Source: Tissierellia bacterium (lineage in GTDB: Bacteria > Bacillota_A > Clostridia > Tissierellales > Peptoniphilaceae). From it: DNA of 15,271 nt. The stretch covers positions 1-15,271 of the forward strand of contig JAUNVJ010000022.1 of NCBI GenBank assembly GCA_030537695.1, written 5' to 3'. The translations under genes and the position numbers were made by a program. Shown piece after piece: positions 1-6,185 of this stretch (the stretch's first letter is position 1; each line of letters begins with the position of its first letter). The notes beneath the pieces were generated by a model, which saw only the letters and a program-made list of their open reading frames with translations, did not search any database and was not told the DNA's origin.

Positions 1-112
1 TTATACATATCATAGCAGATAACTTTAAAATGCGGCAAGATTTAACACCCCACACTTGATATTTTTTATCCCGACAGCTCTTCCCGACAACTTACAGGAT
101 ATATACCGATAA

Positions 113-128
113 CGTTGAAATTTCAACG
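113..128. repeat. 16-nt perfect palindrome
   Basis: CGTTGAAATTTCAACG is fully self-complementary and lies 18 nt upstream of the orphan tRNA 3' end. It has no T-tract and no gene is adjacent. It could be a protein-binding site near an attachment site, but there is no direct evidence for that role. Confidence 0.4.
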
Positions 129-146
129 ATTTAAAATCTAATTGTG

Positions 147-174
147 ATGGGTTCGAATCCCATCCCCTCCGCCA
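147..174 (+). tRNA. 3' end of a serine-type tRNA (partial; possible attachment site)
   Basis: The sequence shows a perfect T arm: stem ATGGG (147-151), loop TTCGAAT, stem CCCAT (159-163). It continues with acceptor strand CCCCTCC (164-170), discriminator G171 and encoded CCA (172-174). A CCCCTCC-G-CCA end implies a 5' end of GGAGGGG, which fits tRNA-Ser, or less likely tRNA-Sec. No such 5' half, anticodon arm or long variable arm lies in the 146 bases upstream, so this is not an intact tRNA. A tmRNA 3' end is the main alternative, but tmRNA normally has discriminator A and a GGAC just before the T stem, and both are missing here. The likely explanation is a 3' tRNA fragment left by integration of an element, or a decayed tRNA. 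Confidence 0.5.
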
Positions 175-1049
175 GTAGTATATAGGGTTATATAGGACAT
201 GCTTGTAAAATAGATATTCCTGTGTAACCTTGTTTGTTTATTTAGACTTTTTGATGAGAGCAAGATTCTACTATTTTTTAAAATAATATTATCTTAGTGA
301 ATTTTCAAAGTTTTTTATTATGGACAATTCATATTCCACATTTGATCAATAGTATCATCAAATTTACTCTAATACTAATTTTCTTTTGTTATATTAAAGA
401 ACAAGTTTTAAATTCCATTTGAAAGATTGTTTAGATTAATATTTAATTAATAAATCAAAACTTACGACAAATCCAATTATGTATAATATGAATGATAAAA
501 AATATATTTTTAGGAGTTCTTATCAATTAAAATTACAACCTGTGAACCATAGAAATAAAAATTTTTATTAAATGGCGAAAAGTACCAATATTTAAGAAAT
601 CATATTTTTAATGAATCTATTGTTGGAGCGTGTTTTGGCAGGAAAAAACCTCATTATATAATCATTTCATATGATGCTCAAAAAATAAAGGAGACATAAG
701 AACAAACTGAAATAAGAGTTTTTGAAATAAAATTTGCTTTAATATAGCACATAATTGAATATAAAAAATCAGAGCCCTTTTTACATATTTTGAGATAAAA
801 GAGATAGAGTTTAAAACTATATAGATAGAAGACAAATTTGTTATTGCCGTTTCAATTTTCAAAAGTTTTTAAGTAGTGAAGATGATTAAAGAAAACTAAC
901 ATCAGGAACTTATTTTATTGTCTCTGAAGGAGGGAATGAGCATATCGTTGTTTTCAAAATAATAAAATTCATATCTATTTAATTATAAAATGTTAAATTA
1001 TATTGTGATTAATAGAAAAGCATAATTGATCCCCTTTAAGGTCTTCATG
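175..1049. other. AT-rich gene-free stretch with possible coding remnants
   Basis: No intact gene is visible. Two open stretches on the plus strand have a protein-like composition but no start codon and lie in different frames. The first, 559-699, contains residues such as NGEKYQYLRNHIFNES and SIVGACFGRKKPHYIIISYD. The second, 890-982, reads LTSGTYFIVSEGGNEHIVVF and ends at 980-982. They may be pieces of one decayed gene or of two. I do not recognise the family. The remainder is low-complexity AT-rich DNA. Confidence 0.35.
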
Positions 1050-1078
1050 TTGTGAAACTTAATAAAAGGGTATCTAAT
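1050..1078 (+). promoter_or_regulatory. Promoter for the cyclodeaminase-family gene
   Basis: A -35 box TTGTGA (1050-1055) and a -10 box TCTAAT (1073-1078) are separated by exactly 17 nt. Transcription would start near 1085 and give a leader of about 43 nt before the ATG at 1128. Confidence 0.5.
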
Positions 1079-1127
1079 CATTAAGAAATAAAATTTGTCT
1101 CTTGTTAAAAAAATTTATGGAGGACTT

Positions 1128-1682
1128 ATGAATTACAAAGATATTTTTGAATTACTGTTAGATGAAGAAGATTATACTGTAGGAGGTGGTTCTTCTTCGG
1201 CGATTGCAGGTGCAATAGCTTGCGGGTTAATAGGAATGGTTGCAAATTTATCAAAGGGAAAAGATTATGGATATTCTGATGAAAAATATAATAATTTAAT
1301 CAAAGAATTAAATAAGATGAAAGAAAAACTCTTGCAAGGTTGTGTAGACGATAACAAAGCATATTTATTAATTGTCAATGCTTATAAATTGCCCAAAAAT
1401 AATGAAAAAGAAAAATTAAAGAGAATCAATGCGATACAAAAGGCTGGAATTGAAGCAGCGAAAGTTCCTATGGAGAATGCTTGTTTAAATAAGAGAGTAT
1501 ATGACATTGGCCAAATACTATTGAAACATTCCAATCCCGCCTGCGAAACGGATTTACAAGCAGGTATTGATTTATCCGCAATGGGCATAAGGGCAGGCAA
1601 AGCGAATGTAGAAGTTAATCTTCCTTTAATTCGAGACGAAAAGATTATTCGTGATTTTAAAAAGAAAATGGAAACATTATAA
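1128..1682 (+). CDS. Cyclodeaminase/cyclohydrolase family protein (FTCD_C, FchA-like)
   Basis: This 184-residue protein belongs to the family of the C-terminal domain of formiminotransferase-cyclodeaminase. Free-standing members act on formimino- or methenyl-tetrahydrofolate, giving ammonia plus 5,10-methenyl-THF, or 10-formyl-THF. Visible features are the glycine-serine loop GGGSSSA (residues 19-25) followed by a hydrophobic helix (26-41), a DDNKAY segment (74-79), KVPMENA (112-118), and SNPACETDLQAG (135-146) near the end of the fold. The length is slightly below the usual 200-210 residues. I chose the ATG at 1128 because GGAGG (1119-1123) precedes it; an in-frame TTG at 1095 lacks such a site. 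No formiminotransferase or fhs gene is adjacent, so deaminase and cyclohydrolase activity cannot be told apart. It has its own promoter and stands alone. Confidence 0.82.
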   Translation: MNYKDIFELLLDEEDYTVGGGSSSAIAGAIACGLIGMVANLSKGKDYGYSDEKYNNLIKELNKMKEKLLQGCVDDNKAYLLIVNAYKLPKNNEKEKLKRINAIQKAGIEAAKVPMENACLNKRVYDIGQILLKHSNPACETDLQAGIDLSAMGIRAGKANVEVNLPLIRDEKIIRDFKKKMETL

Positions 1683-1747
1683 ATACCGGCATCTTATATG
1701 AAGTCTCAACTATGGTAAACTCTTCTCTCGTGGATCTACCGAGTGAT

Positions 1748-1787
1748 ATCATAAAGGATTGCATTTACAAATACAATCCTTTATGAT
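1748..1787. repeat. Long near-perfect palindrome
   Basis: ATCATAAAGGATTG (1748-1761) is perfectly complementary to CAATCCTTTATGAT (1774-1787). An inner ATTT/AAAT pair extends the stem beyond one mismatch. No T-tract follows on either strand, so it is not an ordinary intrinsic terminator. It lies 65 nt after the cyclodeaminase stop codon. It could protect an mRNA 3' end, bind a protein, or be a relic of a small inverted-repeat element. Confidence 0.6.
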
Positions 1788-1846
1788 AAAAATAACCATA
1801 TAATCGGCAGAATATGTAATTATAATTATGTTTTATACGATTGAAC

Positions 1847-1875
1847 TTGATTTAAAAGTATTTACATATTATAAT
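1847..1875 (+). promoter_or_regulatory. Strong sigma-A promoter for a small transcript
   Basis: TTGATT (1847-1852) and a perfect TATAAT (1870-1875) are 17 nt apart, so transcription should start near 1881-1882. No open reading frame of convincing length follows before the terminator at 1985-2011, which points to a non-coding product. Confidence 0.65.
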
Positions 1876-1880
1876 ATAGG

Positions 1881-2011
1881 TACTGAGAGTTTTCTCGGTA
1901 TCAGTGTTTTTACAATTGTTTTAAAAATCTTAATCTAGCTATTAATTTGATATGTACCACCAAATAATTGATGTAGATTAAGTAGGAGCTATTTAAAATA
2001 GCTCCTTTTTT
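1881..2011 (+). ncRNA. Candidate structured small RNA, about 130 nt
   Basis: Between a consensus-like promoter and a strong intrinsic terminator the sequence folds into clear helices. A 5' hairpin pairs 1881-1888 with 1893-1900 (8 bp including one G-U, GTTT loop). A linker of about 28 nt follows. A second arm pairs CTTAATCTA (1929-1937) with TAGATTAAG (1974-1982). Inside it, 1941-1949 pairs with 1961-1968 with one bulged A, closing an 11-nt loop at 1950-1960. The terminator hairpin follows at once. The only internal ORF is a 9-codon stretch with no ribosome binding site. I cannot place it in a known RNA family. The alternative is a long 3' UTR of the cyclodeaminase gene, but the internal promoter argues against that. 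Confidence 0.55.
1985..2011 (+). terminator. Intrinsic terminator of the candidate small RNA
   Basis: GGAGCTATT (1985-1993) pairs perfectly with AATAGCTCC (1997-2005) across a 3-nt loop and is followed by six T residues (2006-2011). Confidence 0.85.
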
Positions 2012-2023
2012 CATAGGAAAAGA

Positions 2024-2047
2024 CCCGGCCTGGGAGCCGGGTTTTTT
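2024..2047. terminator. Terminator for methionine gamma-lyase, probably bidirectional
   Basis: CCCGGC (2024-2029) and GCCGGG (2036-2041) form a GC-rich hairpin. On the plus strand six T residues follow. On the minus strand the hairpin starts a few bases after the lyase stop codon and is followed by TCTTTTCC. It would stop the lyase transcript and back up the small-RNA terminator from the other side. Confidence 0.75.
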
Positions 2048-3242
2048 AAATTTGATCCAGTGCTTGTTTTAAGTCTGCGATAATATCTTCTACATCTTCC
2101 AATCCTACGGAAAGGCGAACCATTCCGTCAGTGATTCCTGCAATTTCCCGTTCTTTCTTAGTATAGGGAGAATGGGTCATTGTGGCCGGGTGTTGGATCA
2201 ATGTTTCGGCATCTCCCAAGGAAACGGCAAGGGTACATAATTTTACTGAATTCATCAAGGTGCGACCTGCGTTGATTCCACCTTTTAATTCGAAAGCAAT
2301 CATTGCTCCAGGTAGATCCATTTGTTTTTTTGCCAGTTCGTATTGTGAAAAAGATTTTAATCCCGGATATTGGACATTGTCTATTTTATCGTGATGTTCT
2401 AAAAATTCAGCTACTTTCATGGCATTGAAACAATGGCGTTCCATTCGAAGTTGCAAGGTTTTCATTCCTCGAAGAATTAAATAGGCATCAAAGGGTGATA
2501 AAACAGCTCCGGTCATGTCTTTTAATCCAACATGGCGGATGGGATCAATGAATTCCCGTTTCCCTGCTGCAAAACCGGCAATCACATCCCCATGGCCATT
2601 TAAATATTTCGTTGCCGAGTGGACGACGATATCTGCCCCCAATTCTAACGGTCTTTGAATATAAGGAGTGGAGTAGGTGTTATCCACAATAATTAAAGCA
2701 CCCACTTCGTGACCTATTTCCGCTATGGCTTTAATATCTGAGATCGTCATATTGGGATTTGCAGGAGTTTCTAAATAAATAATTTTCGTATTTTCCTTTA
2801 CATGTTTTTTTACCAGTTCCAAATCACACATGTCGATAAATTCAACGTCAACGCCAAATTTTGGCAAACTATGCTCTAAGAAGGCAAAAGTACAACCATA
2901 AAGTGTTTTGGCTGCTAATATATGGTCTTTCGCTGAAATGTGAGACCATATGGCGGCTGTAATAGCTCCCATTCCTGATGCCGTAGATACACAGCTTTCC
3001 GCACCTTCTAATAAGGCTACTTTATTTTCTACTTGAGTATTGGTGGGATTGCCCAAACGGGAATAGATATATCCTTCCTCTTCTAATGCAAAACGATTTC
3101 CACCTTGTTCAGCAGAATCAAAAATAAATGTAGAAGTTTGATAAATGGGTGTCGCCAAAGCTCCATGTTCATTTTTTTCGTAACCTCCATGGATTGTCTT
3201 AGTTGCAAATCCCATCTTCATTAATTCATCTTTTGAGTTCAT
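2046..3242 (-). CDS. megL: Methionine gamma-lyase
   Basis: This 398-residue PLP enzyme of the Cys/Met-metabolism family splits L-methionine into methanethiol, 2-oxobutyrate and ammonia in the cytosol. The length and long runs of residues match the well-known Pseudomonas putida enzyme with an offset of +1. Visible features are Y60 and R62 (phosphate contacts from the neighbouring subunit), LYGCTFAF with Y115 and C117 (the cysteine typical of true methionine gamma-lyases), D187 in VDNTY, the PLP lysine K212 in SATKYLNGHGD, K241-D242 in GLKDMTGAVLSP, and R376 binding the substrate carboxylate. AAAGGAG (3249-3255) sits 6 nt before the ATG. The gene is monocistronic and ends on its own hairpin. 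A possible promoter (TTAAAG, 17 nt, TATGAT at 3337-3332) would give a leader of about 80 nt. Cystathionine gamma-lyase is the main alternative, but C117 and the close match favour megL. Confidence 0.93.
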   Translation of the reverse strand: MNSKDELMKMGFATKTIHGGYEKNEHGALATPIYQTSTFIFDSAEQGGNRFALEEEGYIYSRLGNPTNTQVENKVALLEGAESCVSTASGMGAITAAIWSHISAKDHILAAKTLYGCTFAFLEHSLPKFGVDVEFIDMCDLELVKKHVKENTKIIYLETPANPNMTISDIKAIAEIGHEVGALIIVDNTYSTPYIQRPLELGADIVVHSATKYLNGHGDVIAGFAAGKREFIDPIRHVGLKDMTGAVLSPFDAYLILRGMKTLQLRMERHCFNAMKVAEFLEHHDKIDNVQYPGLKSFSQYELAKKQMDLPGAMIAFELKGGINAGRTLMNSVKLCTLAVSLGDAETLIQHPATMTHSPYTKKEREIAGITDGMVRLSVGLEDVEDIIADLKQALDQI

Positions 3243-4830
3243 ATTAATCTCCTTTCAAGTATTAAATTATTTGTTAAATCATTTTCTGAAGTCTTTTCTT
3301 ACTGAAGCACAGCAACTTTAACTTCAATCATATCATACTTAAAATACCATTTATCTTTAAGATTTGAAAAGCCCATAAAATGGATGGGAGAGCAAATCCC
3401 CTAATATGAATTGGTAGCAAAAATATGCGATGATACCAAAAGACATAATAAACGATATGTCGTTTCAGTGACAATGAGTACCGGATTCCATAAGGAATGA
3501 AACCTTCTATCCAAGAGAAAGTTTCCGGTTAAGAATCTGCCTTCCTCGGTTCAATTTGAAAATCTTAGGACCTTGCAGAGCATTCCAGCATGAGCAATGG
3601 TTACTGTATGATACGGTAGCGTCAAGGACGTACAAGAGCAAAACACTAATTTTTCTCGATTTTGTCCTTTCACAATCTTTGGAATTTTTGATAAAATCCA
3701 GTTGCCACCCTTTTTTTATCAAGTAGGTAAGTCCTCTTGGATCATGGAAAGTAAGAAATATCAAATATGCCACGAAAAAAATCGGTAGAAATGGACATTA
3801 AATTTTAAAGAGTAAAAGATTTGCAGTAAACCCATAATATCCGATTTCTATAATTTCCTATTGAGGACAAAGATGATGTTTAAACCTGTTATGGTTGAAA
3901 CTAAAACAGCGGCAGAATCATTCTTTTATAAGACTGATGGAGTCAACTCATGTGACGGAGTTGAATCGGTTTAACCAAAATAAAAGAATAAAAAGGGGTA
4001 AAAAAGCTGATGATACCAATTAAAAAAGTCTCTTTTGAATGAATTTTTTATTTTTATATTTCGGCAATTGCCTGTATCCGATCTAAAAGAATAGAAAGGT
4101 TACCGGAAAAATTGCTTTTACCATCAAGACCATATTGGAACCTATTGTATTTGACTCCAATTTAGCTCTATGGTAGCCATGGTTTAGACAGAAGGTCCTG
4201 AAGAAACAGGGATACATGCCACAATCCTAAAAACACCTGTCCAATAACATATGTCGGTATTGAGAATCGACTGAAATGAACGGTGGTTTCAACTTTTCCC
4301 ATTCCAATGGTAGTAGTAGAAAAGTTCCTACTTAAATGCAGATGAAACATATCATAATTATGTTTTATACTGCCATATTGGCAAAGGTATCAAATGGACT
4401 ATCACATGTCCATCAAATAAAACCAAGCGACAAAAACGCAATACTGAAATAGAAGGAAATTGAAACAGGATATGGAGGCGAAATCCTCAGACTTTACATT
4501 TCTCTTAAGCATAATTTTTCATTCTAAATACCAAACCTTTCTATCCAAAGTATAGCATAAATGAAAAAGACTTCCTATTCATTACAAGGACTTTTCCTAT
4601 TTTTGTCTGTCGGATATTGTCGTAAAGTACTGTTTGATCTTAGAAAGATGGATCGTCATGATGGTAATCATATAATATAAATCTTTAAATGTGGCTACTA
4701 GTAGATTAATACAAAGATGCCAGCCTTTGATTTTTACGATACCAATTGACAATGCTGCATTTGGGGAAGGAAAAATAGAAAACAGTAGCAATAAATGGTT
4801 TATTAATTATAATTAGATGAATGGAAAGGG

Positions 4831-4857
4831 GAGATGATAAACCATCTCTTTTATTTT
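4831..4857 (+). terminator. Possible intrinsic terminator
   Basis: GAGATG (4831-4836) and CATCTC (4843-4848) form a 6-bp stem followed by TTTTATTTT. No intact gene lies upstream, so it may be a relic of a lost transcription unit. Confidence 0.45.
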
Positions 4858-4893
4858 AAAAAAGCATTGTCGATAAAATTCATCCCATTTTTA

Positions 4894-4912
4894 GAGAGGG
4901 CTCTTTTTTTTT
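4894..4912 (+). terminator. Weak hairpin with a long T-tract
   Basis: A 4-bp AGAG/CTCT stem is followed by an unbroken run of nine T residues ending at 4912. The stem is short, so this is only a possible terminator. It separates the decayed region from the DUF1294 gene promoter. Confidence 0.35.
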
Positions 4913-4994
4913 ATTCTAAGATTGAGAAAAGTACTTAATGTTCTTTGTTAAAAAATGTTTTTATCAATTGGTGGTAAGACCAAGGCCTTCAACA

Positions 4995-5003
4995 TGGTAT
5001 AAT
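4995..5003 (+). promoter_or_regulatory. Extended -10 promoter for the DUF1294 gene
   Basis: TGGTATAAT is a perfect -10 hexamer (4998-5003) with the upstream TG of extended -10 promoters. No convincing -35 box lies 16-18 nt upstream. Transcription would start near 5010, close to the ribosome binding site AAGGAGA (5011-5017). Confidence 0.5.
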
Positions 5004-5024
5004 AAATGGAAAGGAGAGATTCGG

Positions 5025-5297
5025 ATGCTTGAGTGGATAATTATCTACTATGCTTTGATCAATGGGCTTACTTTATTTTTATTTTGGCAGGACAAAAGAC
5101 GTGCCCAAAAGCATAAATTCCGACGATCGGAAAAAACATTAATAACAGGTATTCTGGCAGGAGGAAGTCCGGCAGCTCTTTTTGCCATGTCCCAATTACG
5201 CCATAAGAATCGCAAATTAAAGTTTCGTTGGGTGACTATTTTGGCCTTGATTTTTCATGGAGTTTTACTATATATTTATTATCGAGAGGGCTTATGA
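5025..5297 (+). CDS. DUF1294 family small membrane protein
   Basis: This 90-residue protein fits the DUF1294 family, whose function is unknown. It has a hydrophobic N-terminal segment (about 4-20), then WQDKRRAQKHKFRRSEKTL, the conserved LAGGSPAALFAM stretch (45-55), the LRHKNRKLKF signature (58-67), and a second hydrophobic segment (69-84). The D-K pair after the first helix and the R-H-K-x-R-K motif are what I use to assign the family. I chose the ATG at 5025 because it follows AAGGAGA at 5011-5017. The in-frame ATG at 4938 lies upstream of the apparent promoter and would add 29 residues unlike the family. No partner gene is adjacent; the next feature downstream is a broken corA. Confidence 0.8.
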   Translation: MLEWIIIYYALINGLTLFLFWQDKRRAQKHKFRRSEKTLITGILAGGSPAALFAMSQLRHKNRKLKFRWVTILALIFHGVLLYIYYREGL

Positions 5298-5319
5298 TAG
5301 ATTATTAAAAAAACAGAGA

Positions 5320-5732
5320 CAGTCTTTTGCAACTTGCCATTGGAGAAAGCGCATCGATTATGAATGAACTGTACAACAGGGCACATATCTTTGTAACAGG
5401 ATTGTCTGGGGAAAAGCTTTATGATCTTCAAGTAGAGTATCGCCAAGCTTTGGTGATGGTGAAAAAAATCACCCGTATTTTGGAGAGGTTGAGCGAAATG
5501 TAATCGGCGGTTATTTCCAATAACTTAAATGATGTAATGAAGATTTTGACCCCATTACGATTGTGTTGACGGTTCGAACGATTATCAGAGGTCGGTGGGG
5601 TATGAATACAAAATTGCCAATTGTGACAGTCCCTATTCTTTTTATTATCTCTTAGGAATCTCCATATTGTTATCAATGGCAATTATACATCTTAAGGGAA
5701 AAAGATTATCTATAAATAAAAGAGGATATTGA
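5320..5732 (+). pseudogene. corA: 3' remnant of a CorA magnesium transporter gene
   Basis: The three plus frames together read as the C-terminal part of CorA, a magnesium/cobalt channel. From 5423, VEYRQALVMVKKITRILERL and SEM are cut by TAA at 5501-5503, and SAVISNNLNDVMKILT follows in the same frame. A frameshift near 5550 leads to IVLTVRTII and the hallmark GMN (5599-5607) with NTKLPIVTVPILFIIS, which ends at TAG 5653-5655. A second shift gives LGISILLSMAIIHLKGKRL, the last membrane helix and basic tail, ending at TGA 5730-5732. So at least one nonsense change and two frameshifts are present, and the whole N-terminal domain is missing. The start at 5320 is uncertain; the clear match begins near 5423. 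Sequencing error cannot account for the missing 5' two-thirds. Confidence 0.85.
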
Positions 5733-5752
5733 AAAATTCAATATCCTCTTTT
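5721..5752. terminator. Bidirectional terminator between the corA remnant and the thiamine-binding gene
   Basis: AGAGGATATTGAA (5721-5733) pairs perfectly over 13 bp with TTCAATATCCTCT (5737-5749) across an AAA loop. TTTT follows on the plus strand and TTTTATTT on the minus strand. It overlaps the old corA stop codon and lies 25 nt past the stop of the minus-strand gene, which probably still uses it. Confidence 0.85.
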
Positions 5753-5776
5753 AAAGTATAATTTTCCTTTGATGGA

Positions 5777-6082
5777 TTACCCTCTCTTTTCCGCAACCGA
5801 TTGGAGTTTTCCATCAAGACTGCTTTCTTTGTCTCGTCGATCGTCCATTTTAATGACCGTATAGAGTCTTTGAATTCCGTCTTCAAAGAGGCATTCCTGC
5901 ATTTTTGCAATCACTTCGTATAATGCCATGGGTGTTGCTGCGGTTATCACGGTGCCCATCGGATTTAGTTGATACTCTACTTGATTTTCCTGTTCCAATA
6001 CGTCTAAAGCCTTTGCCACATAAGAAGAGCATGAAGTATTCTTAGTGCCGATGGGAACGAAAGTAATTTCTGCAATTGCCAT
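5777..6082 (-). CDS. MTH1187/YkoF-type thiamine-binding protein
   Basis: This 101-residue protein belongs to the MTH1187 (DUF77) family of small ferredoxin-like proteins that bind thiamine or its pyrimidine part; the biological role is not settled. Family signs are the start MAIAEITFVPIGT (1-13), serine-rich TSCSSYVAKAL (16-26), YQLNPMGTVI (37-46), a helix with VIAKMQECLFEDG (57-69), and IKMDDRRDK (77-85). I chose the ATG at 6082 because AAAGGAG (6088-6094) precedes it and the family starts with MA-A-ITI-PIGT. A further in-frame ATG at 6118 would place the ribosome binding site inside the gene. The gene is transcribed divergently from the carboxypeptidase gene. No thiamine riboswitch is visible upstream. 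It ends on the shared 13-bp hairpin. Confidence 0.85.
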   Translation of the reverse strand: MAIAEITFVPIGTKNTSCSSYVAKALDVLEQENQVEYQLNPMGTVITAATPMALYEVIAKMQECLFEDGIQRLYTVIKMDDRRDKESSLDGKLQSVAEKRG

Positions 6083-6130
6083 AAAATCTCCTTTCAATTT
6101 TTTATTATGCAATGACATTTTTCATCAATA

Positions 6131-6151
6131 CCATAAATCTTTTATTTATGG
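6131..6151. promoter_or_regulatory. Inverted repeat between divergent genes, possible operator
   Basis: CCATAAAT (6131-6138) and ATTTATGG (6144-6151) are perfect inverted repeats around a 5-nt spacer. The repeat ends 3 nt before the TATAAT (6154-6159) that probably serves the carboxypeptidase gene, so it covers that promoter's spacer and -35 region. The placement suits a repressor or activator site, but no regulator is identified. Confidence 0.4.
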
Positions 6152-6153
6152 AT

Positions 6154-6159
6154 TATAAT
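6154..6159 (+). promoter_or_regulatory. -10 box for the carboxypeptidase gene
   Basis: A perfect TATAAT lies 26 nt before the ATG at 6186. No good -35 box is present at the usual spacing; the inverted repeat 6131-6151 sits there instead. A poor -35 next to a palindrome is what an activator-dependent promoter can look like, but this is inference. Confidence 0.4.
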
Positions 6160-6185
6160 TATCTTATCAAATAAGGAGCTTCTAT

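Larger units (their letters stand above)
3243..4930. other. Long gene-free stretch, probably decayed coding DNA
   Basis: About 1.7 kb lacks any open frame with a ribosome binding site and recognisable protein. The longest open stretches (for example 3507-3773, 4168-4350 and 4597-4791 on the minus strand) look like chance frames. Plus-strand pieces such as 3376-3464, ending VVSVTMSTGFHKE, and 3868-3972, containing PVMVETKTAAESFFYKTDG, have a protein-like composition but are cut by stops and frameshifts. Base composition is less AT-extreme than 175-1050, as expected for former genes. With the broken corA remnant just downstream, this suggests a region of gene decay. I could not identify the original genes, and I saw no inverted terminal repeats or transposase motif. 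Confidence 0.4.

Noticed and set aside
1..174. 3' end of a tmRNA (ssrA)
   Set aside because: The T arm and CCA fit, and AGCTCTTCCCGACA near 76 resembles a stretch of Bacillus tmRNA. However, the GGAC before the T stem and the A discriminator are missing, and the spacing from that stretch to the T arm is far too short. It is kept only as an alternative.
662..862. Open frame of 66 codons on the minus strand
   Set aside because: It is low-complexity AT-rich sequence with no ribosome binding site and no recognisable motif.
1095..1127. Upstream TTG start for the cyclodeaminase-family gene
   Set aside because: The GGAGG at 1119-1123 fits the ATG at 1128, and the family motif begins shortly after it.
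1950..1980. Nine-codon peptide inside the candidate small RNA
   Set aside because: It has no ribosome binding site, and the start codon lies in the loop of the predicted stem.
3507..3773. Open frame of 88 codons on the minus strand
   Set aside because: It has no ribosome binding site and no family resemblance, and lies in a region of broken frames.
4597..4791. Open frame of 64 codons on the minus strand
   Set aside because: It looks hydrophobic, but it lacks a start context and a recognisable family.
3243..4930. Insertion sequence or CRISPR array in the large gap
   Set aside because: No transposase motif, terminal inverted repeats or regularly spaced direct repeats were seen.
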